A program made the position numbers and the translations under genes. From an uncultured Peptoniphilus sp. (GTDB taxonomy: Bacteria; Bacillota; Clostridia; Tissierellales; Peptoniphilaceae): a stretch of 29,666 nucleotides of DNA. Each line of letters begins with the position of its first letter. The first letter of the stretch is position 1. Below the pieces are notes generated by a model. That model searched no databases, was not told the origin of the DNA, and worked only from the letters and a program-made list of their open reading frames with translations. Below, in pieces: positions 16,003 through 23,549 of the stretch. The stretch is taken from positions 1 through 29,666 of the forward strand of contig CABTZF010000022.1 of NCBI GenBank assembly GCA_902489255.1, given 5' to 3'.

Positions 16003-16356
16003 ATGAATAACAAAGAATTGGGAGATATTGGAGAAAATATTGCAGTAAATTTTTTAGAAAATAAAAAATATATCATACTTGATAGGAATTTCAGAGCTCA
16101 ATCCACAGAAATAGATATTATAGCTAAAGATAAAGAAGAACTTGTATTTGTAGAAGTTAAAACAAGAAGGAGTCATAAATTTGGCGAAGCCTACGAAGCG
16201 GTGGGAGAATTTAAAATGAAAAATATTATAAATACTGCAAGAGCTTATATCTACAAACATAATTTATATGACACGCAAATCCGCTTTGACATAATTGAAG
16301 TTTATTATAACGAAAAAAGAATAAATCATATAGAAAATGCCTTTATTTTGGCATGA
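16003..16356 (+). CDS. yraN: YraN family (UPF0102) nuclease-like protein
   Basis: Small protein of 117 residues with a PD-(D/E)xK-like fold. The conserved series can be read: GENIA near the N terminus (Glu at 11), STEIDIIA (39-46) with the acidic pair, and VFVEVKTRRS (about 53-62), which carries the E-x-K active-site pattern. The biochemical role is not established in most bacteria; a link to DNA processing or transformation is suggested by similarity to Holliday-junction nucleases. It begins one base after the rnhB stop and is the last gene of the operon, before a strong terminator. Confidence 0.9.
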   Translation: MNNKELGDIGENIAVNFLENKKYIILDRNFRAQSTEIDIIAKDKEELVFVEVKTRRSHKFGEAYEAVGEFKMKNIINTARAYIYKHNLYDTQIRFDIIEVYYNEKRINHIENAFILA

Positions 16357-16362
16357 AAACAA

Positions 16363-16422
16363 AAACTCTATTTAAAATTTTGAAAAGTTTTGAAAAATTT
16401 TGAATAGAGTTTCTATTTTTTT
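16363..16422 (+). terminator. Strong terminator of the ychF-yraN operon
   Basis: A 19-base arm (16363-16381) pairs with 16394-16412 with one G-U. The loop has twelve bases and seven T (16416-16422) follow. It begins six bases after the yraN stop. Confidence 0.9.
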
Positions 16423-16704
16423 AAAACTTTATAAAACCTATATAAGTTATAATCATTTGTACTATTTAATTTGTCCTAAAAATAAAGAAAAAACTTAATA
16501 AATATCATAAATTAAACAACTTAGTTGTACAAAAAGCAACAAAAAAAGCATTAAATTTTTAAATTATAAGAAAGTTACTAATTCAAAGATTATCTTTAAA
16601 ATTTTTAATAAATAGTCAATGTAAAATTCAAAGGATTTTTTCGGAGCACTTAGCTTGCATATAAGCTTATAATTAGTCAACAGATTTACTGGTATAGATT
16701 TTAT
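16423..16704. other. AT-rich intergenic stretch, no gene seen
   Basis: About 280 very AT-rich bases between the ychF operon terminator and the 3' end of the GntR gene. I see no supported reading frame with a ribosome binding site. The only structure is a small inverted repeat, AGCTT with AAGCT near 16650, which lacks a T run on either side and so is not a clear terminator for the minus-strand gntR. Confidence 0.6.
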
Positions 16705-17412
16705 TTATACAATGTGTTTTGAATCATTATTTTTAGGAAGAGTAGAAAGCTTATTTAATTTCTCGGGTAGGGACATAATAATAAGGGAGTTGACATTTGT
16801 CATATGGTCCTTCATTTGTTTCATCGCTAAACCCATGTTACCATTTTTAATCATAGAAATTAGATTTTCATGTTCAACAATCGCATAATCTTTTCTATTT
16901 TCAAATCCACAAATATAATTGTACCTATAAAAAAGGTCATAAAACCTTTTTAATTCTTCAACTAAGAAATTATTTCCGCTAATTTTTGCCATTAAAAGAT
17001 GGAACTTTCTATCTAAATTTAAAAATTTTAAAGGTTGGTAACCTTTTTTGTATAGAGATTTTTTTTGCAATTGACAGTTTTCTTCAAGGGCTAAAATATT
17101 TTCTTCATTCCAATTTAAAGTTGCCAGTTTTACTGATAATAACTCCAAGTTTTCTCTAATTTGGAAAATTTTAATATAATCATTTAGACTCATTGGAGTT
17201 ACTATATTTTTATTATTAAATTCTACAAAGCCTTCATTTTTCAATTCTTGAATTGCAGCACGTATAGGGGTGCGACTAAGTTTAAATTCTTCAGCAATGT
17301 CTAATTCTTTTAATACATCGCCGGGTTTGTAATCGATAGTTATAATTTTATCCTTAAGGGATAAATAAACCTGATATGATATGTTTTTTGTATAATCACT
17401 TTGTCTACTCAT
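16705..17412 (-). CDS. GntR-family regulator with FCD domain
   Basis: Metabolite-responsive DNA-binding protein of 235 residues. An N-terminal winged helix (about 10-72) contains SRTPIRAAIQELKNEGFV (46-63), the GntR recognition helix. The C-terminal helical FCD domain (about 80-215) carries the metal-site pattern Asp134, His138 (LDRKFH), His181 (VEHENL) and His203 (KDHM), which in FadR/TM0439-like proteins binds a metal and a carboxylate ligand. I chose the ATG at 17412 with GGGGTG seven bases upstream; an in-frame TTG at 17427 overlaps that site. It is divergent from the aminotransferase-DUF2848-TRAP operon. FCD regulators commonly control TRAP systems for organic acids, so it probably governs that operon (inference). 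Confidence 0.9.
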   Translation of the reverse strand: MSRQSDYTKNISYQVYLSLKDKIITIDYKPGDVLKELDIAEEFKLSRTPIRAAIQELKNEGFVEFNNKNIVTPMSLNDYIKIFQIRENLELLSVKLATLNWNEENILALEENCQLQKKSLYKKGYQPLKFLNLDRKFHLLMAKISGNNFLVEELKRFYDLFYRYNYICGFENRKDYAIVEHENLISMIKNGNMGLAMKQMKDHMTNVNSLIIMSLPEKLNKLSTLPKNNDSKHIV

Positions 17413-17452
17413 ATATAAACACCCCAATCATTGAAATTATCCTATAGCTTTA

Positions 17453-17481
17453 ATTATATACTCTAGCCCTTGAAATTACAA
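17453..17481 (-). promoter_or_regulatory. Promoter of the GntR regulator
   Basis: On the minus strand: -35 TTGTAA (17481-17476), a 17-base spacer and -10 TATAAT (17458-17453), 40 bases before the gntR start. Confidence 0.65.
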
Positions 17482-17540
17482 TATTAGAAATTATTTAGGA
17501 ACACAGTTCTAAAGTAAAAAACAAAAACTGATAAAAAATA

Positions 17541-17552
17541 TATGTATACATA
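17541..17552. promoter_or_regulatory. Perfect 12-bp palindrome TATGTATACATA, candidate GntR operator
   Basis: An exact palindrome with a GTATAC core, between the divergent gntR and aminotransferase promoters and 20 bases upstream of the latter's -35. The operator of Bacillus subtilis GntR, also an FCD regulator, has the same GTATAC core (established knowledge). Its nine bases GTATACATA recur at 17633-17641. Confidence 0.5.
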
Positions 17553-17571
17553 AGAATATATCCAAAAACAG

Positions 17572-17600
17572 TTGACAAATGATAAAAAAAGCTTTATTAT
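17572..17600 (+). promoter_or_regulatory. Promoter of the aminotransferase-DUF2848-TRAP operon
   Basis: -35 TTGACA (17572-17577, perfect), a 17-base spacer and -10 TATTAT (17595-17600, five of six). The expected start is near 17607, inside the inverted repeat at 17597-17614. Confidence 0.82.
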
Positions 17601-17614
17601 GCTAATAAGCATAA
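17597..17614. promoter_or_regulatory. Inverted repeat TTATGCT-AATA-AGCATAA over the transcription start
   Basis: Seven-base arms 17597-17603 and 17608-17614 with four bases between. It overlaps the -10 and the predicted start, a classic repressor position. It does not share the GTATAC core of the neighbouring palindrome, so it may bind a different protein. Confidence 0.45.
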
Positions 17615-17632
17615 AATATATAAATTATAAAA

Positions 17633-17641
17633 AGTATACAT
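17633..17641. promoter_or_regulatory. Second GTATACATA site in the leader
   Basis: An exact copy of nine bases of the upstream palindrome, 89 bases away centre to centre and between the transcription start and the ribosome binding site. Only the right half matches the palindrome, so it would be a weaker site. Confidence 0.35.
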
Positions 17642-17664
17642 AAAAAAGTGATGGGGGATAGAAA

Positions 17665-18864
17665 ATGAAATTATCTAACAGAATCTATGATATGCCTTTT
17701 TCAGGAACAAGGAAGTTAACTCCTTACATAGAAAAAGCAAAAGAAAAAGGGAAAAAGATTATTGAGTTGTATGTTGGGCAACCAGACATAAAAACACCGG
17801 AAGGTTTTTTTGATGCAATTAAAAATTTCAAACCCGAAGTTTTGGCATACGGCACAAATAACGGAAACCCTAAACTTAGAAAAGCAATAAGTAAATATTA
17901 TGAAGAAAAAGGGATTGATTTCAATTCGGATGAAATACTTATAACAATAGGAGGAAGTGAAGCTTTGTTATTTTCCATGATTTCCATTTGTGATCCGGGA
18001 GACAAAGTTTTAGCGGTTGAGCCTTTATATACTGACTATAATACAATTGCAAAAGAATTAAATATAGAGATTAAGGCGATAACAACATATCCAGAAAACG
18101 GATATCATCTACCTGACAAAAAAACTATTGAAGCACTCATAGATAAAGATACAAAAGGAATACTTATGAATCATCCTAATAATCCAACAGGAACTGTTTA
18201 TACAAACGAAGAAGTAAATATGATTAGTGATATTGTGTTAGAAAACGATTTATATTTAATTTCTGACGAGGTTTATAGGGAATTTGTTTATGAGGGCTTG
18301 GAATATACAAGTTTTGCACAAATAGAAAAAATTAAAGACCATGTAATAATAGTAGATAGTATTTCAAAAAGATATAGCGCATGTGGAGCTAGGATTGGCA
18401 ATATAGCATCAAAAAATAAAGATTTTATAAATAATGTTATAAAACTTTGTCAATCAAGAATATGTCCACCAACATTGGATCAGGAAGGAGCGATTGAACT
18501 TTACAAGACACCAAAAGAATATTTTAAGGAGGTGAATAATGAATATAGAAAGAGAAGAGATTTAGTTTACGGATTATTGAGTAAAATGGAAGGCATAGTT
18601 TGTCAAAAGCCAGAGGGAGCATTTTATATATGTGCAAAACTTCCCGTGGATAATGCTGAAAAGTTTTTAATATGGATGCTTGAAAACTTTGAAGATAATG
18701 GAGAAGTTGTAATGCTTTCACCTATTGAGGGATTTTATGCAAGTGAAGGTTTGGGAACTAAAGAAGTGAGAATAGCCTATGTTTTAGAAGAGGATAAATT
18801 AAAAAGAGCTATGGAAATTTTAGAAAAAGCTCTTATCAGCTATTCAAATAGAACCAATTATTAA
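17665..18864 (+). CDS. Class I/II PLP-dependent aminotransferase
   Basis: Cytoplasmic fold-type I aminotransferase of 399 residues, in the aspartate/alanine/aromatic group. Motifs: YVGQPD (36-41), NHPNNPTGTVY (169-179) with the conserved Asn, LISDEVYREF (198-207) with Asp201 for the pyridine nitrogen, Schiff-base Lys235 in DSISKRYSACGARIG, and Arg369 in EVRIAYV, the residue that grips the substrate carboxylate. RBS GGGGGAT precedes the ATG by six to ten bases. It is the first gene of an operon with a DUF2848 protein and a TRAP importer, controlled from a divergent FCD-GntR gene. This fits transamination of the compound brought in by the importer. Which amino acid it uses cannot be read from the sequence. 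Confidence 0.92.
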   Translation: MKLSNRIYDMPFSGTRKLTPYIEKAKEKGKKIIELYVGQPDIKTPEGFFDAIKNFKPEVLAYGTNNGNPKLRKAISKYYEEKGIDFNSDEILITIGGSEALLFSMISICDPGDKVLAVEPLYTDYNTIAKELNIEIKAITTYPENGYHLPDKKTIEALIDKDTKGILMNHPNNPTGTVYTNEEVNMISDIVLENDLYLISDEVYREFVYEGLEYTSFAQIEKIKDHVIIVDSISKRYSACGARIGNIASKNKDFINNVIKLCQSRICPPTLDQEGAIELYKTPKEYFKEVNNEYRKRRDLVYGLLSKMEGIVCQKPEGAFYICAKLPVDNAEKFLIWMLENFEDNGEVVMLSPIEGFYASEGLGTKEVRIAYVLEEDKLKRAMEILEKALISYSNRTNY

Positions 18865-18894
18865 AATAAAAATTTTATTATTATAGGTGATTAA

Positions 18895-19575
18895 ATGAAT
18901 TTTAATATACAAGAAGATGATAAGACATTAATAATCAAATCTACAAATAAATTAAAAGTTATAGCGATGGGATTTACTGCAAGGAATCAAGAGCAAATGA
19001 AAAAAAATTTAGCAGCCTTAAAAAAAGAAGGCATTGAATATCCTTCATCATTTCCTCAAGTGTATCCTTGCATAAAAAATGTGTTGGATAGTGGAGATGA
19101 AATTGATGTTTTGTCTGAAAATACTTGTGGAGAAGTGGAATATTTAATTTTAAAAATAAAAAATGAATTATTTATTGGAGTTGGAAGTGATCATGCGGAT
19201 AAAAAGATAGAAAAGAAATCTATTTTATATTCTAAAAATATTTGCCCAAAACCATTCAAAAATTTATTTTGGAAATATTCACAGGTTAAAGATCATTGGG
19301 ATGAATTGATAATTAGGTCTTGGCAAAAAGAGGGAAATGAGTTTATTAAGTATCAAGATAGTAGTGTATCAAATATATTGCAACCTAGTCAAGTGTTAAA
19401 AAGTATAAGCACGTATATGAATAATAATGGAGATTGTATTGTTTTTTGCGGAAGTGTTGCAAATATTACAGGGAGATATATTTACGGTGAAGAGTTTATA
19501 TATGAAATAGAAGATCCGATACTTAAAAGAAATATTAAAGGTTCATATAAAATTAATAATATATGTAAATTATGA
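18895..19575 (+). CDS. DUF2848 family protein
   Basis: Protein of 226 residues that I recognise as DUF2848 from its internal block: VGSDHADKKIEKKSI near 100-115, then CPKPFKNLFW and VKDHWDELIIRSW. The N-terminal GFTARNQEQMKKNL (26-39) and C-terminal EIEDPILKRNIKGSY blocks also fit. The C-terminal layout recalls fumarylacetoacetate-hydrolase-fold proteins, but I see no proof of that chemistry here. Members are often encoded with amidases or transporters in catabolic clusters (general knowledge), and no activity is established as far as I know. No signal peptide is visible, so it is probably cytoplasmic. AGGTGAT lies just before the ATG. It sits between the aminotransferase and the TRAP genes, so it likely acts on the imported compound or its transamination product (inference). 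Confidence 0.75.
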   Translation: MNFNIQEDDKTLIIKSTNKLKVIAMGFTARNQEQMKKNLAALKKEGIEYPSSFPQVYPCIKNVLDSGDEIDVLSENTCGEVEYLILKIKNELFIGVGSDHADKKIEKKSILYSKNICPKPFKNLFWKYSQVKDHWDELIIRSWQKEGNEFIKYQDSSVSNILQPSQVLKSISTYMNNNGDCIVFCGSVANITGRYIYGEEFIYEIEDPILKRNIKGSYKINNICKL

Positions 19576-19590
19576 ATCAATAGAAAAGTT

Positions 19591-19619
19591 TTACTAACGT
19601 GAATACAGATTGTTAGTAA
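19591..19619 (+). other. Stem-loop before dctP
   Basis: TTACTAAC (19591-19598) and GTTAGTAA (19612-19619) form a perfect eight-pair stem with a 13-base loop in the gap between the DUF2848 gene and dctP. No T run follows, so it is probably not a terminator. It may mark an RNA processing point or protect the dctP message. Confidence 0.5.
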
Positions 19620-19663
19620 TATCATATAAATACAGTAGTGTTATATTTATGGAGGTAATATTT

Positions 19664-20695
19664 ATGAAAAAAAATATATTAATAATATCAATGTTTTTTT
19701 TAGCAATTGGTTTAATAGGTTGTAATAAAGAAGCATCTTCAACTGAGGGTAAATCTTCTTCAGGAGATACAATAACTTTAAAATTAAGTTCTGCCGCAAA
19801 TGAAAATAGTACATGGCATCAAGGAGCTTTGAAATTTGGCGAGATAATTAAAGAGAAAACATCTGGAAAATATAATATAGAAATATATACAATGGATCAA
19901 TTATCTGCAGGAAATCAAGCTTCAGGTATAGAAATGCTACAAACAGGCTCAACAGATGTACATATGCAAGATGCACTGGTATGGTCTTCAGTAGCACCAA
20001 AAGCGATAGTTCCTGCATTACCATGGTTATTACCATCTTATGAAGATGTTGATAAATATATGAACGGAAATGGTGGAGAAGCTATCATGAAAGCTCTTTC
20101 TGAATCAGGTGTAACTCCATTGGCTATTGGTGAAAGTGGATATAGACAGATAGTAAACATGAAAAAAGCAATTGCATCACCTGAAGATATGATAGGATTA
20201 AAAATTAGAGTGCCTGGAAGTAATACTCACGTTTCATTAATGAAATTATTAGGAGCAGATCCAGTAACAATGAGTTCGACAGAAGTATATACGGCAACTC
20301 AACAAGGAACTATTGATGGTTCTGAAAATACAATAGATTTGTTATTGACACAAAAAACTCTTGAAGTTTCTAAATATTTAACAATGTGGAACTATTCATA
20401 CGATCCAATATATTTTTGTGTAAGCAATAAATTATGGAATACTTTGTCAGATGAAGAGAAAACAATATTTAAAGAAGCTGCTGTTGAAGCGATGCAATTA
20501 CAAAAAGATTTAGCTAGAAAAGGTGCAGAAGAAGCAATAGGAAATATTAAAAATGAGTATAAAAATGTAGAAATTATTGAAAACTTAACACCTGAGCAAC
20601 TACAAGCCTTTAAAGAAAAGTCAAAACCAATTTATGAAAATGGAGCTAAAGAATTTGGAAAAGATTTAATTGAAGCTTTTGGATATAAATATTAA
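19664..20695 (+). CDS. dctP: TRAP transporter substrate-binding lipoprotein DctP
   Basis: Extracytoplasmic solute receptor of 343 residues. A lipoprotein signal peptide ends in the lipobox LIGC with Cys20, so the protein is anchored on the outer face of the membrane, as expected for a Gram-positive. The family block LKIRVPGSNTHVSLMKLLGADP (179-200) contains Arg182, the residue that in DctP proteins makes a salt bridge with the substrate carboxylate. It is followed by MSSTEVYTATQQGTIDGSENT (203-223). The ligand is therefore very probably a carboxylic acid, possibly an amino or oxo acid given the neighbours. I chose the ATG at 19664 with GGAGG upstream; an in-frame upstream TTG at 19610 would bury the signal peptide. 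Hairpins lie on both sides of the gene. Confidence 0.92.
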   Translation: MKKNILIISMFFLAIGLIGCNKEASSTEGKSSSGDTITLKLSSAANENSTWHQGALKFGEIIKEKTSGKYNIEIYTMDQLSAGNQASGIEMLQTGSTDVHMQDALVWSSVAPKAIVPALPWLLPSYEDVDKYMNGNGGEAIMKALSESGVTPLAIGESGYRQIVNMKKAIASPEDMIGLKIRVPGSNTHVSLMKLLGADPVTMSSTEVYTATQQGTIDGSENTIDLLLTQKTLEVSKYLTMWNYSYDPIYFCVSNKLWNTLSDEEKTIFKEAAVEAMQLQKDLARKGAEEAIGNIKNEYKNVEIIENLTPEQLQAFKEKSKPIYENGAKEFGKDLIEAFGYKY

Positions 20696-20720
20696 TAGTA
20701 TATTTATAAATTAATTATAC

Positions 20721-20774
20721 ATTTTATTTGACCACGGGGAAATTAGATTAATAATAATCGTGGTCAGATAAAAT
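20721..20774 (+). other. 16-bp stem-loop between dctP and dctQ
   Basis: ATTTTATTTGACCACG (20721-20736) pairs with 20759-20774 over 16 positions with a single G-U, and the loop has 22 bases. There is no T run directly after it. The likely role is to block 3' exonucleases or pause polymerase, so that the binding protein is made in excess of the membrane subunits. Confidence 0.7.
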
Positions 20775-20807
20775 ATAATGATTTATTTTATTTAAGGGAT
20801 GATAACA

Positions 20808-21308
20808 ATGCAAAAATTTTGGGATTTTATTTTAAAAGTAGAGAAATTTATGATGGCTTTCGGTATGTTTATTATGGTTATACTAAATTTTTTAAATGTA
20901 TTATTTAGAAATCTTTTGCCACAAACACCATTTTCGTATTCTGAAGAATTGACAATTATTACATTTGTATGGGTTTTAATGTTTGGAATTTCATATGGAT
21001 TTAAAGTTCATGCTCATACAATATTAGATGTATTTACGAAAATGATGCCAAAAAAATTTGAACCCATTATAATTTTTTTAGTTACTGTAACATCTGTTTT
21101 ATTTATGTCAGCATTAATATATACATCATATTTAACTATGATAAATCAAATTAGATTTGGGCAAGTAACTCCTGGAATGCGACTTCCAATGGCGGTAAAT
21201 AGCGGTGCTTTAATGATTGGTTCTTTTATTAGTGCATTAAGTGTAATTAGAGCAGGTTATTTGGAATATGAGGAATATAAGCTAACCAGCAAGGAAGTGA
21301 TTAAGTGA
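20808..21308 (+). CDS. dctQ: TRAP transporter small membrane subunit DctQ
   Basis: Membrane protein of 166 residues with four hydrophobic helices (about 12-33, 45-66, 85-108 and 126-148). The block FSYSEELTIITFVWVLMFG followed by GFKVHAHTILDV is the DctQ hallmark. It pairs with DctM to form the sodium-coupled carrier. Two in-frame ATG codons exist. I chose 20808, because AAGGG (20794-20798) is then nine bases upstream, whereas the ATG at 20799 directly abuts it. Its stop overlaps the dctM start (GTGA). Confidence 0.9.
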   Translation: MQKFWDFILKVEKFMMAFGMFIMVILNFLNVLFRNLLPQTPFSYSEELTIITFVWVLMFGISYGFKVHAHTILDVFTKMMPKKFEPIIIFLVTVTSVLFMSALIYTSYLTMINQIRFGQVTPGMRLPMAVNSGALMIGSFISALSVIRAGYLEYEEYKLTSKEVIK

Positions 21309-22591
21309 TTTCAATAATATTATTAGGAGTATTTTTTGGACTATTAATTCTCAGAATACCAGTTGCTGTTTCAATGGGGCTAGCAGCAATTTCAGGGATA
21401 TTATATATGGGTATGGATATAAGTATAATATCAAATGTTTTTTACGCATCTGTTGCAAAAAGCTCTCTTTTAGCAATACCATTTTTTATATTAACTGGAG
21501 TAATAATGGATTATGCAGGTATTTCTAAAAGACTTATAGATTTTGCAAATGCAATGGTTGGTCATAGACGCGGAGGTTTAGCAATAGTTACTGTTGTAAC
21601 ATCATGTTTTTTTGCTGCAATCTCAGGCTCTGGGCCAGCAACAGTTGCAGCATTAGGTGGAGTTTTAATACCTGCGATGGAAAAAGACCATTATGATAAA
21701 AGATTTGCAACTTCTATTGTTGCATCTGCGGGTGGAATAGGAATGATAATTCCCCCATCAATACCATTTGTTATTTATGCAATGTTAACTGGAGAATCAG
21801 TGGCAACAATGTTCATGGCAGGTATTATACCAGGTATATATTTAGGTATTTTATTTTCTCTTGCTGCATTATGGTATATAAAAAAATATCAACCTGATAT
21901 TGTTTATAGAAAAAAAGCAACTTCTGAAGAGAGGAAAAAAGCATTTAAAGATGCACTTTGGGGAATAATGACTCCTGTAATTATTCTTGGAGGAATATAT
22001 TCAACACTTTTCACAGCGACTGAAGCTGCTGGTATAGCTGTAGTTTATAGCCTTTTCGTAGGTATATTTGTTTACAAAAGTATCAATTTGAAAAATTTAG
22101 TGAATTTGTTTATGGATTCAGCAGTTTCAACAGGCTTAATAATGTTTATTATGGGTTCAGCGGGTATATTTACATGGATTTTAACCACATCAGGAGTGGC
22201 TTTGCAACTTTCAAATGCACTTCTTGGCGTATCAAAATCTCCTATTATGATGATCTTGATAACTCAAGTGATATTTCTGATAGCAGGATGTTTTGTTGAT
22301 TCAGCTAGTGGTTTCTATTTGTTATTACCAATTCTTATTCCGGTTGTAAAGTCTATAGGATATCCAATGTATGCATTTGGGGTATTAGCAACAGTTAATT
22401 TTGCCATAGGACAGATAACCCCTCCAGTAGGTTCGAATTTATTTGTAGCTTGTAATATTTCAAAATTGTCAATGAGTGATTTGACACCAAAATTGGTTCC
22501 TTTTTTAGCTGTTGGTGTTTTTGCAATATTAACTATGTGTTTCTTTCCACAAATAATAACTGTTTTACCAGATATTTTGAATTTAAAGTAA
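21305..22591 (+). CDS. dctM: TRAP transporter large membrane subunit DctM
   Basis: Main carrier protein of 428 residues with about eleven to twelve membrane helices, which moves the DctP-bound solute inward with sodium. Family blocks include AISGSGPATVAALGGVLIPAM near 102-122, GGIGMIIPPSIPFVIYAML around 142-160, TATEAAGIAVVYSLFVG around 240-256 and NFAIGQITPPVGSNLFVA near 365-382. The start is GTG at 21305, overlapping the dctQ stop, with AAGGAAGTGA upstream. The length is normal and no helix looks missing. It is the last gene of the GntR-divergent operon. Confidence 0.93.
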   Translation: MISIILLGVFFGLLILRIPVAVSMGLAAISGILYMGMDISIISNVFYASVAKSSLLAIPFFILTGVIMDYAGISKRLIDFANAMVGHRRGGLAIVTVVTSCFFAAISGSGPATVAALGGVLIPAMEKDHYDKRFATSIVASAGGIGMIIPPSIPFVIYAMLTGESVATMFMAGIIPGIYLGILFSLAALWYIKKYQPDIVYRKKATSEERKKAFKDALWGIMTPVIILGGIYSTLFTATEAAGIAVVYSLFVGIFVYKSINLKNLVNLFMDSAVSTGLIMFIMGSAGIFTWILTTSGVALQLSNALLGVSKSPIMMILITQVIFLIAGCFVDSASGFYLLLPILIPVVKSIGYPMYAFGVLATVNFAIGQITPPVGSNLFVACNISKLSMSDLTPKLVPFLAVGVFAILTMCFFPQIITVLPDILNLK

Positions 22592-22669
22592 TAAATTATA
22601 TAATAGAAAGATTAATTTATTTAGTAATTGAGTTAAATTTAATACTAAAGCAATGTAATAATTTTCCTT

Positions 22670-22701
22670 ATACAAGCCGAGGGTTATCCCTTGGCTTGTA
22701 T
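22670..22701 (+). terminator. Probable terminator of the TRAP operon
   Basis: ATACAAGCCGAGGG (22670-22683), loop TTAT, and CCCTTGGCTTGTAT (22688-22701) form a 14-pair stem with one G-U. The following CTCTTATG is a poor T run, so this could be a weak intrinsic terminator or a transcript-end stabiliser. It is 79 bases after dctM. Confidence 0.65.
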
Positions 22702-22984
22702 CTCTTATGAAACAATAAATATTTTATTTTATATAATTTAACTTTTATTAAATAACATTCATATGAAAAAATTTGCGGTATCTTTAATTTTTAAATCATT
22801 AATTGATAAACATAATTCATAAAAAAAGGAAAGTTTTAATAACTGTAAATAACTGCATAAGATTAGGAAAAACTTAAGTAAGTAATTAGTAATTTATTAA
22901 TTTAGAAGGTTATGTAAGTCTTTTTGCAAAAAGCTTGCAAACTTAAATATATTATGTTAAGAATTAACTATTTAATTTTAAAAC
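22702..22984. other. Gene-free AT-rich stretch before ctsR
   Basis: About 280 bases with no gene I can support. The only frame with an ATG (22763-22822, 19 residues, starting MKKFAVSL) has no ribosome binding site. A seven-pair stem-loop, TTTGCAA-AAAGC-TTGCAAA, lies at about 22923-22941 with no T run after it. Its role is unknown. Confidence 0.6.
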
Positions 22985-23013
22985 TTTACAGAAGTGTTAT
23001 TTAATTGTATAAT
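22985..23013 (+). promoter_or_regulatory. SigA-type promoter of the ctsR operon
   Basis: -35 TTTACA (22985-22990), a 17-base spacer and a perfect -10 TATAAT (23008-23013). The expected start is near 23020, 66 bases before the ctsR start codon, leaving room for the operator at 23052-23068 inside the leader. Confidence 0.8.
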
Positions 23014-23051
23014 AAATGTGTAGAAAGAAGTTCTATTTTTTTTATAGGAAA

Positions 23052-23068
23052 TGTCAAAGATGGTAAAA
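23052..23068 (+). promoter_or_regulatory. CtsR operator (heptad direct repeat)
   Basis: TGTCAAA-GAT-GGTAAAA matches the known CtsR consensus RGTCAAA-NAN-RGTCAAA at six of seven positions in each heptad, with the required central A in the spacer. It lies downstream of the promoter and 17 bases before the ctsR start, so CtsR bound here would block elongation and autoregulate the whole operon. Confidence 0.75.
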
Positions 23069-23085
23069 TAATAAGGGGTGGTATA

Positions 23086-23538
23086 TTGGCAAAACTATCT
23101 AATTCCATAGAGGAATTTTTAATTGAATTAATAGAGGAAGCCAATGGAGCTCTTGAGATTCAAAGATCAAAAATTTCAGATCATTTTAATTGTGCCCCAA
23201 GTCAAATTAACTATGTACTTACTACCAGATTTACTCCCTACAAGGGGTATTATGTAGAGTCCAGACGTGGTGGCGGAGGATATATAAGAATTGTAAAAGT
23301 GGAGTTCCAAGATGAAGAAGAGTCTTTAGATATATTTAGAGATTTTATTGGAGTATCTATCACAAAAGATAAAGCTGATCTCTTAATTAAAGAACTCAGA
23401 AAAAAAGGAATGATTTCAAATAAGGAAGCTGAAATTATAACTGTCGCCTTATCTGATAGATCTTTAGCTTGCAGTCAAGATCGAAATAAATTAAGGGCTG
23501 AAATATTAAAAAATATACTTTTAGTTATATTTTCTTAG
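23086..23538 (+). CDS. ctsR: Transcriptional repressor CtsR
   Basis: Repressor of class III heat-shock genes, 150 residues, the usual length. The N-terminal winged helix reads EIQRSKISDHFNCAPSQINYVLTTRF (24-49) and is followed by the basic wing RRGGGGYIRI (60-69), whose glycine-rich tip is the heat sensor and whose Arg contacts DNA in Bacillus. The C-terminal helical domain follows. I chose the TTG at 23086 with AAGGGGTGG (23073-23081). A longer in-frame start at 23005 would lie at the promoter's -10 box and add 27 unrelated residues. It is the first gene of ctsR-mcsA-mcsB-clpC and is autoregulated through the operator just upstream. Confidence 0.94.
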   Translation: MAKLSNSIEEFLIELIEEANGALEIQRSKISDHFNCAPSQINYVLTTRFTPYKGYYVESRRGGGGYIRIVKVEFQDEEESLDIFRDFIGVSITKDKADLLIKELRKKGMISNKEAEIITVALSDRSLACSQDRNKLRAEILKNILLVIFS

Positions 23539-23549
23539 GGGGAATGAGG

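Noticed and set aside
22763..22822. Small ORF of 19 codons beginning MKKFAVSL
   Set aside because: No ribosome binding site, no promoter, and the composition is that of the surrounding AT-rich spacer.
23005..23085. Longer N terminus for CtsR
   Set aside because: The upstream start coincides with the promoter -10 region, and the extra 27 residues are absent from CtsR proteins.
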